Made by a program: the position numbers and the translations under genes
Part shown: piece after piece, positions 26,070 to 35,114 of the stretch
How the letters are laid out: every line of letters starts with the position of its first letter
Numbering within the stretch: position 1 is the stretch's first letter
Notes under the pieces: model-generated
The model's input: the letters and a program-made list of their open reading frames with translations, nothing else
What the model was told of the DNA's origin: nothing
Database searches by the model: none
NCBI RefSeq assembly: GCF_009910675.1
Contig: NZ_RSEJ01000015.1
Coordinates: 62,001 to 126,000, forward strand
DNA: 64,000 bases
Source: Photobacterium alginatilyticum
Lineage (GTDB): Bacteria; Pseudomonadota; Gammaproteobacteria; Enterobacterales; Vibrionaceae
Direction: 5' to 3'

Positions 26070-27053
26070 TTATCGGCCCAGGATCTGTTCCATCACCCAG
26101 CTCGTATGGGTTGCGGTCTTGCCAGTTGACGGGTGGCATCTCTGCTCTCGCAAATCCCTGTCGATGGCAGCCACATGGTATTGCTGAATATGTTTCGGGT
26201 TGTCGATAAACCGGCTCTGCTCACCATCTTGGTTGGCGAGACACACTGGCGCTTCGTCGAAGACAGAAAACATGATTTTGCCCTGGCTGCCAATGATCTC
26301 TACCCGATCTTCTCGCTTCGCCGAACCAAAGTTCCAGCTTCCCGATCCCGTGATGCCATTTTGATGCACCCAGCACCCCGTTACGGCATCATTTGCGGAG
26401 TATAGTCCTTGCTGATTAACCGCAAATCCGGAGGCGTGTTGTACCTCTCCCAGCAGATAGATCAGGAGATCAAGCCCATGGCTGGCCAGATCATCGAAAT
26501 AGCCGCCGGCAGCAATAGTGGCATCAGTACGCCAGTTATAGTCACCGGATAAATCAAGAGGATTAGCTGGCTTGCTCAAATGCCAGCTGACATGGCGGAT
26601 ATCCCCAATCTTCCCGGCCTCGAGCCATGCCTTCACTTGCTGAAAACGCGGCAGGGAACGACGATAATAAGCCACAAACAAGGGAAGCTGTTGCTGTTCA
26701 AAAGCGGCAACAATGGCCTGGCAATCCTCATGACTCAGTGCCAGCGGCTTTTCGATACAGCACGGCTTGCCTGCCGCAGCAACCTTCTGGGCATAGTACC
26801 GATGGCTGTCAGGCGGGGTGGCAATATACACCGCATCGACCTCATCATCGGCGATCAACTGGTCGGCGTCTGTGTAGTATTTTTTTACACCATGGCGCGC
26901 GGCGTAGTCCCGGGCCTTTGCTTCATCACGGCGCATAACAGCAACCAGCTCGAACCCTTCGGCTTGCTGATAGGCCGGGCCACTTTTTACCTCGGTCACA
27001 TTACCGCAGCCAATGATCCCCCAACGTATCGTTTTGTCTTGGTACTTGTTCAT
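26070..27053 (-). CDS. Gfo/Idh/MocA family oxidoreductase
   Basis: The 327-residue protein has an N-terminal Rossmann fold (RWGIIGCGNVTEVKSGPAY, residues 10-28) for NAD(P), the family motif CIEKPLALSHEDCQAI with the conserved EKP lysine near residue 98, and a C-terminal alpha/beta substrate domain (GGYFDDLASHGLDLLIYLLG, with a conserved D-x-x-x-H pair). Such enzymes oxidise or reduce sugars, inositols or related polyols. Substrate not deducible. GGAGCG precedes the ATG. The gene sits just outside the AT-rich sugar-acid island and has the higher GC of the surrounding chromosome. Confidence 0.88.
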   Translation of the reverse strand: MNKYQDKTIRWGIIGCGNVTEVKSGPAYQQAEGFELVAVMRRDEAKARDYAARHGVKKYYTDADQLIADDEVDAVYIATPPDSHRYYAQKVAAAGKPCCIEKPLALSHEDCQAIVAAFEQQQLPLFVAYYRRSLPRFQQVKAWLEAGKIGDIRHVSWHLSKPANPLDLSGDYNWRTDATIAAGGYFDDLASHGLDLLIYLLGEVQHASGFAVNQQGLYSANDAVTGCWVHQNGITGSGSWNFGSAKREDRVEIIGSQGKIMFSVFDEAPVCLANQDGEQSRFIDNPKHIQQYHVAAIDRDLREQRCHPSTGKTATHTSWVMEQILGR

Positions 27054-27101
27054 CTTACGCTCCTTCTATGACATACAGCATGCAGAACAAGTACCTACAA
27101 A

Positions 27102-27842
27102 TCAATCAATTACTGCACCAATATAGGTCAAAAAACGCTGCCACGACTTATAGTCGGCCTTCTCACGGTAGTTATCCGAGCCGTAGACGGTAAAGGCATG
27201 AGGCGCGCCGCTATAGACGATCATCTCGTTATCAAGCGACGTCTTTTCCAGCTCCTGGGACAAGGCGGTAAAATCACTCATCGGAATGGCCTGATCGGCT
27301 CCGCCATGCATGATCAGCAGGCTGCCTTTGGTGTTCGAGTAATCCTGCCCCTTAGGCGTTTTCAATCCACCGTGAAAGGTAACGAACCCTTTCATCTCGG
27401 CACCAGAGCGGGCCATTTCCAGCACGGCAGCCCCGCCGAAACAGTAGCCCATGGCGACGGCATTATCAGTATTGCCCCCGAGCGAGTCGGCCATTGTCAT
27501 GGCACCAATGAGTAATTCCCGCATTTTATTCCTGTCTTTATACAGTTCACCGGTATGCTGGCGTTTATCCTCAACCTTGGTCGGTCTCACCCCGGCACCA
27601 AACAAATCGGCGGCAAATACCGCGTAGCCTTCCTCGGCCAGCATCTGGGCCCGCTTGACCTCGTAATCGGTCAGGCCGTCCCAGTCATGTATCAACAGTA
27701 CCAACGGCGCCTTGGCATCAGGTGAAATATAATACCCTTCGTAATCTTCGCCATTGACCTTGTAGCTCACAGCACGCCCTTCCGCCCAGGCAGGAAGAGA
27801 AAACAACAAGGTCATCACTATTGTCACAAGTTTGAGATTCAT
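27102..27842 (-). CDS. Secreted dienelactone hydrolase family protein
   Basis: The 247-residue alpha/beta hydrolase has a signal peptide (residues 1-20, ending PAWA before EGR) and the dienelactone hydrolase triad: C134 in MGYCFGGAAV, D183 in HGGADQAIP and H215 in GAPHAFTVYG. It is probably periplasmic and cleaves an ester or lactone of unknown identity. The ATG at 27842 is preferred (AAGGTGAG upstream and immediate signal peptide) over one at 27875. It is a single gene whose promoter region adjoins the inverted-repeat element at 27995. Confidence 0.88.
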   Translation of the reverse strand: MNLKLVTIVMTLLFSLPAWAEGRAVSYKVNGEDYEGYYISPDAKAPLVLLIHDWDGLTDYEVKRAQMLAEEGYAVFAADLFGAGVRPTKVEDKRQHTGELYKDRNKMRELLIGAMTMADSLGGNTDNAVAMGYCFGGAAVLEMARSGAEMKGFVTFHGGLKTPKGQDYSNTKGSLLIMHGGADQAIPMSDFTALSQELEKTSLDNEMIVYSGAPHAFTVYGSDNYREKADYKSWQRFLTYIGAVID

Positions 27843-27994
27843 CGGCTCACCTTCTGTCAGTCCTAAATTCAGCACAGCTCTTTCAGTGTAGATGATTGGC
27901 AGCAGACGAAATGAAGTTGCCGAAGCGGATATCCCCCACTCCCACCTTAGACAGAACTTACTGATATCACTTTCAAAACCTGCACCTTGGCGGT

Positions 27995-28271
27995 GTTTGG
28001 GTATATACCCAAACTACCTCAAGATGCAGGATTCAGAGTGAGACCAGCGAACTCAGTTCAAGGAAAATGACGGTAGGAATGGCTATTCCCTTTCAACGTT
28101 ATTTGACATAGAAATGGGTTCGCTGGCTCACTCCCAAAGGGCGAGTTTACTTGGCTTCTATGCGTTGTTACCGATTATTAATTTAGAACCACTAGATTTT
28201 CTAATCGGTGCCTAGCCTACAAGCCAAGTAATTCTCGCTGAAACGAGCATCTTGAGGTTGCTTGGGTATAC
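27995..28271. repeat. MITE-like intergenic element with nested inverted repeats
   Basis: Most of the 464-base gap between the hydrolase and TrpD2 genes is one element. Its ends (28004-28027 and 28247-28270) are inverted copies of 24 bases with two mismatches (TATACCC.. ACCTCAAGATGC). The left end sits in a perfect 20-bp palindrome, GTTTGGGTATATACCCAAAC. Inside, 28037-28056 and 28115-28133 form a second inverted repeat (GAGTGAG..CAGCGAAC). No ORF within. I recall similar elements scattered between genes in Vibrio/Photobacterium genomes; copy number cannot be tested here. Confidence 0.75.
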
Positions 28272-28306
28272 TATTATTCGAATAACTCAAAAAATCAGGG
28301 ATTGAA

Positions 28307-29278
28307 ATGCCAGCCTTTTCAGAATTTATCAAACATGTCGGTCGCGGTGAGAAGGGCCGTCGTCCACTCACCCAGGAAGAAGCGCGCGAAGCGCTGTCTA
28401 TGTACATTGACGGGAAAGCAGATCTGCTGCAGCTGGCCGTTCTGCTGATGCTGCAACGTGTTCGCTGTGAAACCGGCGAAGAAGCCGCAGGTTATATTCA
28501 GGCGCTACGTGAGCATATCGATGACGACTGGCAAGATCTCGATATCGACCTCGACTGGCCGTGTTTTGCCGGTAAACGACGCCAGCCGCCATGGCTGCTA
28601 CTGGCGGCCAAATTGCTGGCTCAAAACGGTGTCCGGGTATTGTTGCATGGTCACGCCGCAGTCGACGCGATTAAATACCAGATAGAATCAGCCTGCCCGG
28701 CATTAGGGATCAGACAAGCCAATACCCCCGAAGAAGCCAAAGTCATCCTTGCTCACGATGATATCTGCTATGTCCCGCTGTCGGCCTATTGTGAGCCTCT
28801 GGTCGATCTCCTGGCACTACGGAACAAAGTTGGCCTGCGAACCCCGCTCAATACGGTGGCCCGCGCCCTGAACCCATCATCAGCAACCTTTGCTATCCAC
28901 GGTATTTTCCATCAGGGTTATGAAAAGCTCCATGCCCAGGCAGCAGCATTGGTCGGCGATCCCAATATGGTGGCCTTCAAAGGCGAGGGCGGGGAAAGTG
29001 AACGCAGCCCACGTACTGCCTGCCGGATAGCCGGTGTCTCAAGCGGGCAGATTTATGAGGAGGAATGGCCGACATTTCTTGAAGGAGCCTCGGGCAAACA
29101 CGGGGAAATCAGCGGCGAGTACCTGCAGAAAGTCTGGAGTGGCGAGGTGGAGAACAACTACGGAACCCATGCCGTCGTATCGACCATGGCCATTGTGCTA
29201 AAAATGATGCAGGTCTGCCCCAATCAGCAATCGGCCCTCATTCAGGCACAGCAATGGTGGGATACCCGTCACCAATAA
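28307..29278 (+). CDS. TrpD2/YbiB-type glycosyltransferase-fold protein
   Basis: The 323-residue protein resembles anthranilate phosphoribosyltransferase in fold but belongs to the YbiB/TrpD2 group: a helical N-terminal domain (FIKHVGRGEKGRRPLTQEEAREALSMYIDG), then VLLHGHAAVDAIK, LRNKVGLRTPLNTVARALNPSSATFAIHGIFHQGYEKL and VAFKGEGGESER. These proteins bind nucleic acids in E. coli and lack demonstrated phosphoribosyltransferase activity. AGGGATTG precedes the ATG, which lies 36 bases after the repeat element, so the promoter may be inside that element. A terminator follows. Confidence 0.85.
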   Translation: MPAFSEFIKHVGRGEKGRRPLTQEEAREALSMYIDGKADLLQLAVLLMLQRVRCETGEEAAGYIQALREHIDDDWQDLDIDLDWPCFAGKRRQPPWLLLAAKLLAQNGVRVLLHGHAAVDAIKYQIESACPALGIRQANTPEEAKVILAHDDICYVPLSAYCEPLVDLLALRNKVGLRTPLNTVARALNPSSATFAIHGIFHQGYEKLHAQAAALVGDPNMVAFKGEGGESERSPRTACRIAGVSSGQIYEEEWPTFLEGASGKHGEISGEYLQKVWSGEVENNYGTHAVVSTMAIVLKMMQVCPNQQSALIQAQQWWDTRHQ

Positions 29279-29313
29279 TAAGCCTCTCAATTGCCCGCCC
29301 TACCTGCGAGAAG

Positions 29314-29344
29314 AATAGGGCGGGTTCACTTTATACCGCGCAAA
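29314..29344 (+). terminator. Intrinsic terminator after the TrpD2 gene
   Basis: CCCGCCCTA pairs with TAGGGCGGG around a 13-base loop, followed by a T-rich stretch (TTCACTTT). Confidence 0.75.
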
Positions 29345-29464
29345 ATGCCAATCAAATCAACAATCAAACAGTGAGGTGACTCATAATATAACCAGCATCA
29401 CTGGGAACGCCCCTACATCATATGCAACTATAGCCATAATTTTGTAACCAACGGCTATATTGTC

Positions 29465-30193
29465 ATGAACACCATCTCTTTTAAGTTAATTGACTGGGAA
29501 GCTCTATCGCCCGGTCTGACCGATCTCGATAAATGGAAAACCTGGGCCGAACTTGATATGACCTGGCCTGAAGATCCGCCTGCCGCCCCGGCCAATCTGA
29601 TCCCGCCGATGATGCGCCGCCGCACCAGCAGCCTGAGCAAACTGGCGTTGCAAACCGCTCTCAGCCTGACCCAGGACAAGGACATCGACTACATCATTTT
29701 CGCCAGCCGCCACGGAGAACTAACACGTTCAATTCCGTTGATTGAGGAAACGTTGCAGGGAGAAAGCCCGTCACCGACCATTTTTTCCCAGTCAGTACAT
29801 AACACAGCCTCCGGATTATTCACCATTGCGGCCAAACGTCCGGTTCCGGCCGTCTCACTGGCATCCGGCGCGAACACGCTGCATAGTGCCCTGATTGAAG
29901 CGGCTGCCTACCTGGCTGAATTTCCGAGCCATACCGTACTGGTCGTTGATTTTGACGAGCCGCTCCCCGAGCCCTTCCGCGATTTTGACCATGGCAAGTA
30001 CCATGGCTATGCCTTAGGGTTACTGTTAACTGGCGGTAACGACTACCAGCTAAGCTGGGAGCCCCAGAAAGCGCCAATGTCCCCTATCTATCCGCAAACA
30101 CTCACGGTGATCAACCAACTGGTCGGTAATGACTCTGCCTGGACGATAGCGACCGGATCACAGCTGTGGCATTGGCAGCGATCCATTACGTAA
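29465..30193 (+). CDS. Beta-ketoacyl synthase-like chain-length factor (aryl polyene type)
   Basis: The 242-residue protein is a short thiolase-fold ketoacyl synthase relative: FASRHGELTRSIPLIEETLQGESPSPTIFSQSVHNTASGLFTI followed by SLASGANTLHSALIEAA. The active-site cysteine of true synthases is absent (SVHNT region), fitting the non-catalytic chain-length-factor-like proteins found in aryl polyene clusters. An ACP gene follows 150 bases later. The other expected genes (catalytic synthases, dehydratases, AMP ligase, acyltransferases) are not in this window. No clear Shine-Dalgarno is seen before the ATG. Confidence 0.8.
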   Translation: MNTISFKLIDWEALSPGLTDLDKWKTWAELDMTWPEDPPAAPANLIPPMMRRRTSSLSKLALQTALSLTQDKDIDYIIFASRHGELTRSIPLIEETLQGESPSPTIFSQSVHNTASGLFTIAAKRPVPAVSLASGANTLHSALIEAAAYLAEFPSHTVLVVDFDEPLPEPFRDFDHGKYHGYALGLLLTGGNDYQLSWEPQKAPMSPIYPQTLTVINQLVGNDSAWTIATGSQLWHWQRSIT

Positions 30194-30342
30194 ATCACGA
30201 TATACAGCAATGACTACCAACATTGTTAATTGACTCGAATTTATTGCCTCTAGCGGTTTTGAATTAAAGTCGTTATGGCACAATTTGAATGCGAAACACG
30301 TTAAATCAATAACTTAAATAAATAATCAGGAATCAGCTGGCT

Positions 30343-30603
30343 ATGGAACAACTACATACCGAACTCAAGAAACTCATCATCAACTCACTCAACCTTGAAG
30401 ATATTACCGTCGATGATATCGGCACCAACGACCCTCTGTTTAATGACGGCCTGGGGCTGGATTCAATTGATGCGCTGGAACTCGGGCTGGCTATCAAGAA
30501 GCGCTACGGCATTGCCATCAATGCCGATGATAATGATGCGCGACAGCATTTTGCCTCGGTCGCCACTCTGGCAGAATTTATCTCTGCAGCCAAGGTCGCT
30601 TAA
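30343..30603 (+). CDS. Acyl carrier protein
   Basis: The 86-residue acidic protein has the phosphopantetheine attachment motif GLDSIDALEL, with S41 as the modified residue, inside a four-helix ACP pattern (LFNDGLGLDSIDALELGLAIKKRYGI). A GGAATCAGC stretch lies ahead of the ATG. It is between a chain-length-factor-like protein and an ammonia lyase, the combination typical of aryl polyene loci, where ACPs carry the growing arylated chain. A terminator directly after suggests the lyase is transcribed separately. Confidence 0.9.
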   Translation: MEQLHTELKKLIINSLNLEDITVDDIGTNDPLFNDGLGLDSIDALELGLAIKKRYGIAINADDNDARQHFASVATLAEFISAAKVA

Positions 30604-30616
30604 TTAGCTTTACAGC

Positions 30617-30657
30617 AGGAATGCCGTTAGGTAGTCACTCTCCCTGACGGTATTCCT
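30617..30657 (+). terminator. Terminator after the ACP gene
   Basis: AGGAATGCCGT pairs with ACGGTATTCCT across a 19-base loop; a run of T follows from about 30668. Confidence 0.6.
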
Positions 30658-30851
30658 CATCGTTATTCTTTTTTTTCCAGAACTTCCCCCAAAACATCCT
30701 GTTGATTACTTAAACAACCAAACTTCTCCGTGACAAGACTCGAAAAACACTCCCCAACCAATACGCAACCCAGCGCATAACATATACGATGATCGAACCG
30801 TTAATATCGCTATAAGCGCTTAATATTCTTACACTTAGGTGGAAAATCAAC

Positions 30852-32399
30852 ATGACTGTACATACTCAAGACTCTATCCTCTTTGGTGCCGATCGTCTGA
30901 CTATCGAAGATGTTATCGACATTGCCAACGGGGCACCGGCAGCATTAAACAGCTCGCCAGAATTTACGAGCAAAATTGACCGGGGAGCGGCTTTTCTTGA
31001 GCGCCTACTAAAAGAAGAAGGAGTGATCTACGGTGTCACGACAGGTTACGGAGACTCCTGTACCGTTGCGATCCCGCCCGAGCTGGTCGACGAACTGCCA
31101 CTCCACTTAACACGTTTCCATGGCTGCGGTCTGGGTGAACACCTCGACCACCAGCAGGCCCGCGCCGTACTGGCAACCCGTCTATGCTCACTCTCACAAG
31201 GCGTTTCGGGCGTCAGCCGTGACCTGCTGAATCAGATCGTGGCCTTGGTCAATCATGACATCTCACCCCGTATTCCGCAGGAAGGCTCGGTCGGCGCCAG
31301 CGGCGATCTGACTCCGCTGTCCTACCTTGCCGCTGCCCTAATCGGCGAGCGTGAAGTACTCTATAAAGATGAAGTCCGCCCGACGGCAGAAGTCTATGCC
31401 GAACTCGGTTTGAGCCCAATCAAGCTCAAACCAAAAGAAGGGCTGGCATTAATGAACGGCACATCGGTCATGACTGCACTGGCCTGCCTGGCTTACAAGC
31501 GTGCCGAGTATTTGGCCCAGCTAGCCACCCGTATCACCTCTATGGTTACAGTTGGTATCCAGGGGAATGATTTCCACTTTGACGAAGCATTATTTGACGT
31601 CAAACCTCACCCTGGACAGCAGCAGATTGCCAGCTGGTTACGTGCTGATTTGCAAGCAGCCAAGCCACCGCGCAACAGCGACCGCCTGCAGGATCGCTAC
31701 TCGCTGCGCTGTGCGCCGCATGTCATCGGTGCCCTGCAAGACAGCCTGCCATGGATCCGCCAGCTGATTGAAAACGAGCTCAACAGTGCAAACGACAACC
31801 CAATCATCGACGGTGATAACGAGCGCGTCCTGCACGGTGGGCATTTCTACGGCGGCCACATCGCCATGGCGATGGATACACTCAAGACAGCTATTGCCAA
31901 CATTGCCGATCTGCTCGATCGCCAAATGGCTCAGCTGATGGACTACAAGTTCAACAATGGCCTGCCATTCAACCTGACGGGCGCGACCGGCAGCCGCAAG
32001 CCAATCAACCATGGTTTCAAGGCTGTACAAATCGGTATCTCGGCGTGGACGGCCGAAGCGCTTAAACACACCATGCCAGCCAGCGTGTTCTCGCGCTCAA
32101 CAGAGTGCCACAACCAGGACAAGGTCAGTATGGGCACAATAGCCTCACGTGACTGCCTGCGGGTACTTGAACTTACCGAGCAAGTCGCATCAGCCTCTCT
32201 GCTAGCCGCTACCCAGGCATTGGAGATCCGCAAACAACAGGGTGAACTAAATAACAGTCATCTGAGCCCTGCCTTACAGGCAATGCAGAGCTCAATCCTC
32301 AAAGACTTCGAAGTGGTTAACGAAGACCGCCCACTAGAAGGTGATCTGCGCTTGTTCATCACCAAGATCCAGCAGCAGTCCTGGAAAATGTTTGACTAA
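30852..32399 (+). CDS. Aromatic amino acid ammonia-lyase (HAL/TAL/PAL family)
   Basis: The 515-residue protein has the self-cyclising A149-S150-G151 that forms the MIO cofactor, in SVGASGDLTPLSYL, catalytic Y60 in IYGVTTGYGD, and the conserved NDNPII and NQDKVSMGT segments. Family members eliminate ammonia from histidine, tyrosine or phenylalanine. At the specificity pair this protein reads F89-H90, unlike SH of histidine, HL of tyrosine or FL of phenylalanine lyases. Next to ACP and chain-length-factor genes it probably supplies an aryl (coumarate-like) starter. No hut genes are nearby. AGGTGGAA precedes the ATG. Confidence 0.88.
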   Translation: MTVHTQDSILFGADRLTIEDVIDIANGAPAALNSSPEFTSKIDRGAAFLERLLKEEGVIYGVTTGYGDSCTVAIPPELVDELPLHLTRFHGCGLGEHLDHQQARAVLATRLCSLSQGVSGVSRDLLNQIVALVNHDISPRIPQEGSVGASGDLTPLSYLAAALIGEREVLYKDEVRPTAEVYAELGLSPIKLKPKEGLALMNGTSVMTALACLAYKRAEYLAQLATRITSMVTVGIQGNDFHFDEALFDVKPHPGQQQIASWLRADLQAAKPPRNSDRLQDRYSLRCAPHVIGALQDSLPWIRQLIENELNSANDNPIIDGDNERVLHGGHFYGGHIAMAMDTLKTAIANIADLLDRQMAQLMDYKFNNGLPFNLTGATGSRKPINHGFKAVQIGISAWTAEALKHTMPASVFSRSTECHNQDKVSMGTIASRDCLRVLELTEQVASASLLAATQALEIRKQQGELNNSHLSPALQAMQSSILKDFEVVNEDRPLEGDLRLFITKIQQQSWKMFD

Positions 32400-32462
32400 G
32401 TAATTACCTACTCACTTTATAGTTATTGTCGATGCTGCCATTCAGGTTGCCAGGCATAAGAA

Positions 32463-32486
32463 AACACCGGGCAAATGCCCGGTGTT
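32463..32486. terminator. Bidirectional intrinsic terminator
   Basis: AACACCGGGC and GCCCGGTGTT pair around AAAT between the convergent lyase and chemoreceptor genes; the minus-strand side is followed by TTCTT and the plus side by a T-rich stretch. Confidence 0.8.
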
Positions 32487-32535
32487 AGTTTACTTATTCA
32501 TGCGCCTTGTTCGAACAAGAGACAAAGCTATATTC

Positions 32536-34560
32536 TTATCTCAGCCTTATCTGGGCACTCGGATCGTCGATCGTAAATTTGTTCACCTCATCCACCAGCT
32601 CGGTCATCCGCAGTTTCACCAGCTCCATCTCTTGTTGGATATCAACAATCGTCTTTTTGGTGTTGTCAGCCATTTCCAGCAACTCATCGACATCAGTATC
32701 GACACTTTTCGCCGTTTGCGATTGCTCATTGGAAGCAGTAGCAATGCTGGCATTGAATTCCGCTATCTCGTTGACCGTCACAATCAGGTTTTCGACTAGC
32801 GACTTGGTATCAGAGACGACTTCCTGAGTCTCGTAGCTGGCCTCACGGCTCTGCTGCATATTATCGAAAGAGTCCTTGGCATTTTGCCCGATGCCGCTCA
32901 GCAACTGGCGAATATCCTCTGTCGACTGTTTGCTGCGCTGGGCCAGCGTACGTACCTCGTCAGCCACAACTGCAAAACCGCGCCCCTGCTCACCCGCACG
33001 TGCCGCCTCGATAGCTGCGTTCAATGCCAGCAAGTTGGTCTGCTCGGAGATGGCATTAATGGTATCGAGAATTTCCGACACATTACCCATCTGCTTCTCC
33101 AGTATCTCGATACAGTCGAAGGTCTGGTTCACACTCTCCAGCAATGTGGTCGTCGACGTAAATGATTGCTCACTATGCTTATGGCATGCCTCGGCATTGT
33201 CTTTCACCGAATCCGTTCCGCGCTGGGCATCGACGGTTATCTCGGCAACCTGCTCGCTGGTCTGGGCCATTTCTGTCATTGCGGTAGCAATGTTGTCGCA
33301 GCGCAAGTGAGTCTGCTCACTGGCATTGTGGGCCTGGTTGACCAGAGTCACCATCGCCACCATTTCTTTTTCTGTCTGGCTGGCCACCTGATGCGCCTTG
33401 TTCAGCGTTTCACCCAGGCTCACCGCCAGATGGTCAAAATGCTGGGCAATTTCACCAAACTCATCCCGATTTCCATCCGACAGACGAATAGTCAAATCCT
33501 TATTTGACGCCATCTTGTCTAGCTGTGCCGTAAAGCTCTCGACCCGACGGCGCACATTGTTCACCACCCGAATGGTCAGCAGGATCAATGGCAGCACAAT
33601 CAGCAACGTCACGGCGATATATACTATCCGCATCATGCTGGCATCGGCGCTGTCCTGAATAGCCTTGTCATTGATGTCCGCTGCTAGACTGTCACGTACC
33701 TTTTTCACCATACCGATACGCTCTGTCGCCAGCGCAAACCAAGCCGATGCTTCAGGCCCGTTAACCGTCGACAGGTTATTTTTCTGGGCCAGGTACTGCT
33801 GCTGAATATCCATCACCTGTTGCCAGGTTGAGTTACGGGTAATTTCCTGAAGTTGCTTAAGATGCTCACCGGTCAGCAACATCTTCGCCTGTCTTAGCGC
33901 ATAGCTTTCCGCTTTAATGTAGGTTGAGATCTGCGCATACCTGTCTAGCGTTGATTTTTTCCCTGCGAAAGTACCATTTAATGCTCCTCGCGCCATACCG
34001 GCCTGCTCTTTGATAACCAATAAAGACAGCAACCCTTGTAGCTCTTGCTTGAGCTCACGGTTACTCACCAGCGACATCACAATCGCTAGGTTATCCAGCG
34101 ACAAACGGTTCACGTTCGAGTAATACGCAAAGGGAGAATCAACCAGATTAAGGCTGTCTACCTGAGAGCGAATATTTTGCCGCTTGTCCAGCTGCGCCTT
34201 GACCTCGCTCAGCAAGGTCGATACCACGGCAGGATCCAGACTTTCAGGGCGAAACGCCAGCAAGCTATTGTAGGCATCATCTGCAACATCACGCTGTTTT
34301 TGCAGAGCGTCACGCTGCTTACCTTGCCCTTTTGCCGCAATCACACCGGCAGTAAGCCCACGTTCAACTGCAAACTGGTGCGCGACATTATCATAAAGGT
34401 TAAACAGCGCTACCGTTTCCTGGGAAAGCTCGGCATTAATAAGCTGTTCATTGGCATTTTTGATTTGTATCCCAATAAAAATAAGTAGCAAAAGAGTAGG
34501 AATAACGAAGACGGTAATCAGCGTCGTTCGAATATTCAGAGCACGGGTAGGGTTAAACAT
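32536..34560 (-). CDS. Methyl-accepting chemotaxis protein with NIT sensor domain
   Basis: The 674-residue receptor has a transmembrane helix at 12-31, an all-helical periplasmic domain at about 45-300 resembling the nitrate/nitrite-sensing NIT domain ([38 protein letters not shown]), a second helix at 311-333, a HAMP linker to about 385 and a cytoplasmic coiled coil. The invariant signalling hairpin lies at 506-537 ([18 protein letters not shown], then [10 protein letters not shown]). It signals to CheA/CheW in the polar array. Ligand is inferred only from domain family. Single gene with a long AT-rich upstream region. Confidence 0.92.
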   Translation of the reverse strand: MFNPTRALNIRTTLITVFVIPTLLLLIFIGIQIKNANEQLINAELSQETVALFNLYDNVAHQFAVERGLTAGVIAAKGQGKQRDALQKQRDVADDAYNSLLAFRPESLDPAVVSTLLSEVKAQLDKRQNIRSQVDSLNLVDSPFAYYSNVNRLSLDNLAIVMSLVSNRELKQELQGLLSLLVIKEQAGMARGALNGTFAGKKSTLDRYAQISTYIKAESYALRQAKMLLTGEHLKQLQEITRNSTWQQVMDIQQQYLAQKNNLSTVNGPEASAWFALATERIGMVKKVRDSLAADINDKAIQDSADASMMRIVYIAVTLLIVLPLILLTIRVVNNVRRRVESFTAQLDKMASNKDLTIRLSDGNRDEFGEIAQHFDHLAVSLGETLNKAHQVASQTEKEMVAMVTLVNQAHNASEQTHLRCDNIATAMTEMAQTSEQVAEITVDAQRGTDSVKDNAEACHKHSEQSFTSTTTLLESVNQTFDCIEILEKQMGNVSEILDTINAISEQTNLLALNAAIEAARAGEQGRGFAVVADEVRTLAQRSKQSTEDIRQLLSGIGQNAKDSFDNMQQSREASYETQEVVSDTKSLVENLIVTVNEIAEFNASIATASNEQSQTAKSVDTDVDELLEMADNTKKTIVDIQQEMELVKLRMTELVDEVNKFTIDDPSAQIRLR

Positions 34561-35114
34561 GATGCAACCTTAACGTTATAATTATTTTCATTTCTTATAC
34601 AAAATAGCAAAGGCAACAACTATGCCAAAATGCTTTTAGCGCATACTATAAGGAATTATGACCCAGCTCAAATCATCCCTCTTGGCTTCAGCAATCCTTT
34701 TCAGCAAAATTCTGTAAACCACTTATAAAACAGATCATTAGATGTAATACATATGCATATTTAAGCTTATGTAGCACATTATTTATCAATACAGGCGAGT
34801 ATGCAATGTAAGTCAGTGCCCTGAGTCTATAATTTGCATGTTAACACCGAGATAAATCAGTGTTAAAACACCATAGGTGAAAGCCATATAAATCATCAAT
34901 GGTATGAGCACCCGCCAATACTGCGCTACCTGCAACAAGCTAGCTATAGTTTGCCGCTGTTTTAAACGCTCAATAAACCATCAACACGCTGTGACATTTA
35001 CCATAAAGTTACCCACTGTTTTTGTGGATAAACTTATTTATCATATAAAAAACATAAACTTATCAATTGCAATGTTAATAATGGGATTTTTTTATCGTTT
35101 GTCATGGAATGAAA
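34561..35114. other. AT-rich intergenic region, no gene
   Basis: The 554-base gap holds the chemoreceptor promoter region and the end of the phosphatase gene. I see a TATAAT at 34828-34833 and a small TTAACAC/GTGTTAA hairpin at 34841-34866, but no T-run or convincing ORF. An open frame at 34904-35182 overlaps the phosphatase gene and has no family features. Confidence 0.5.
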
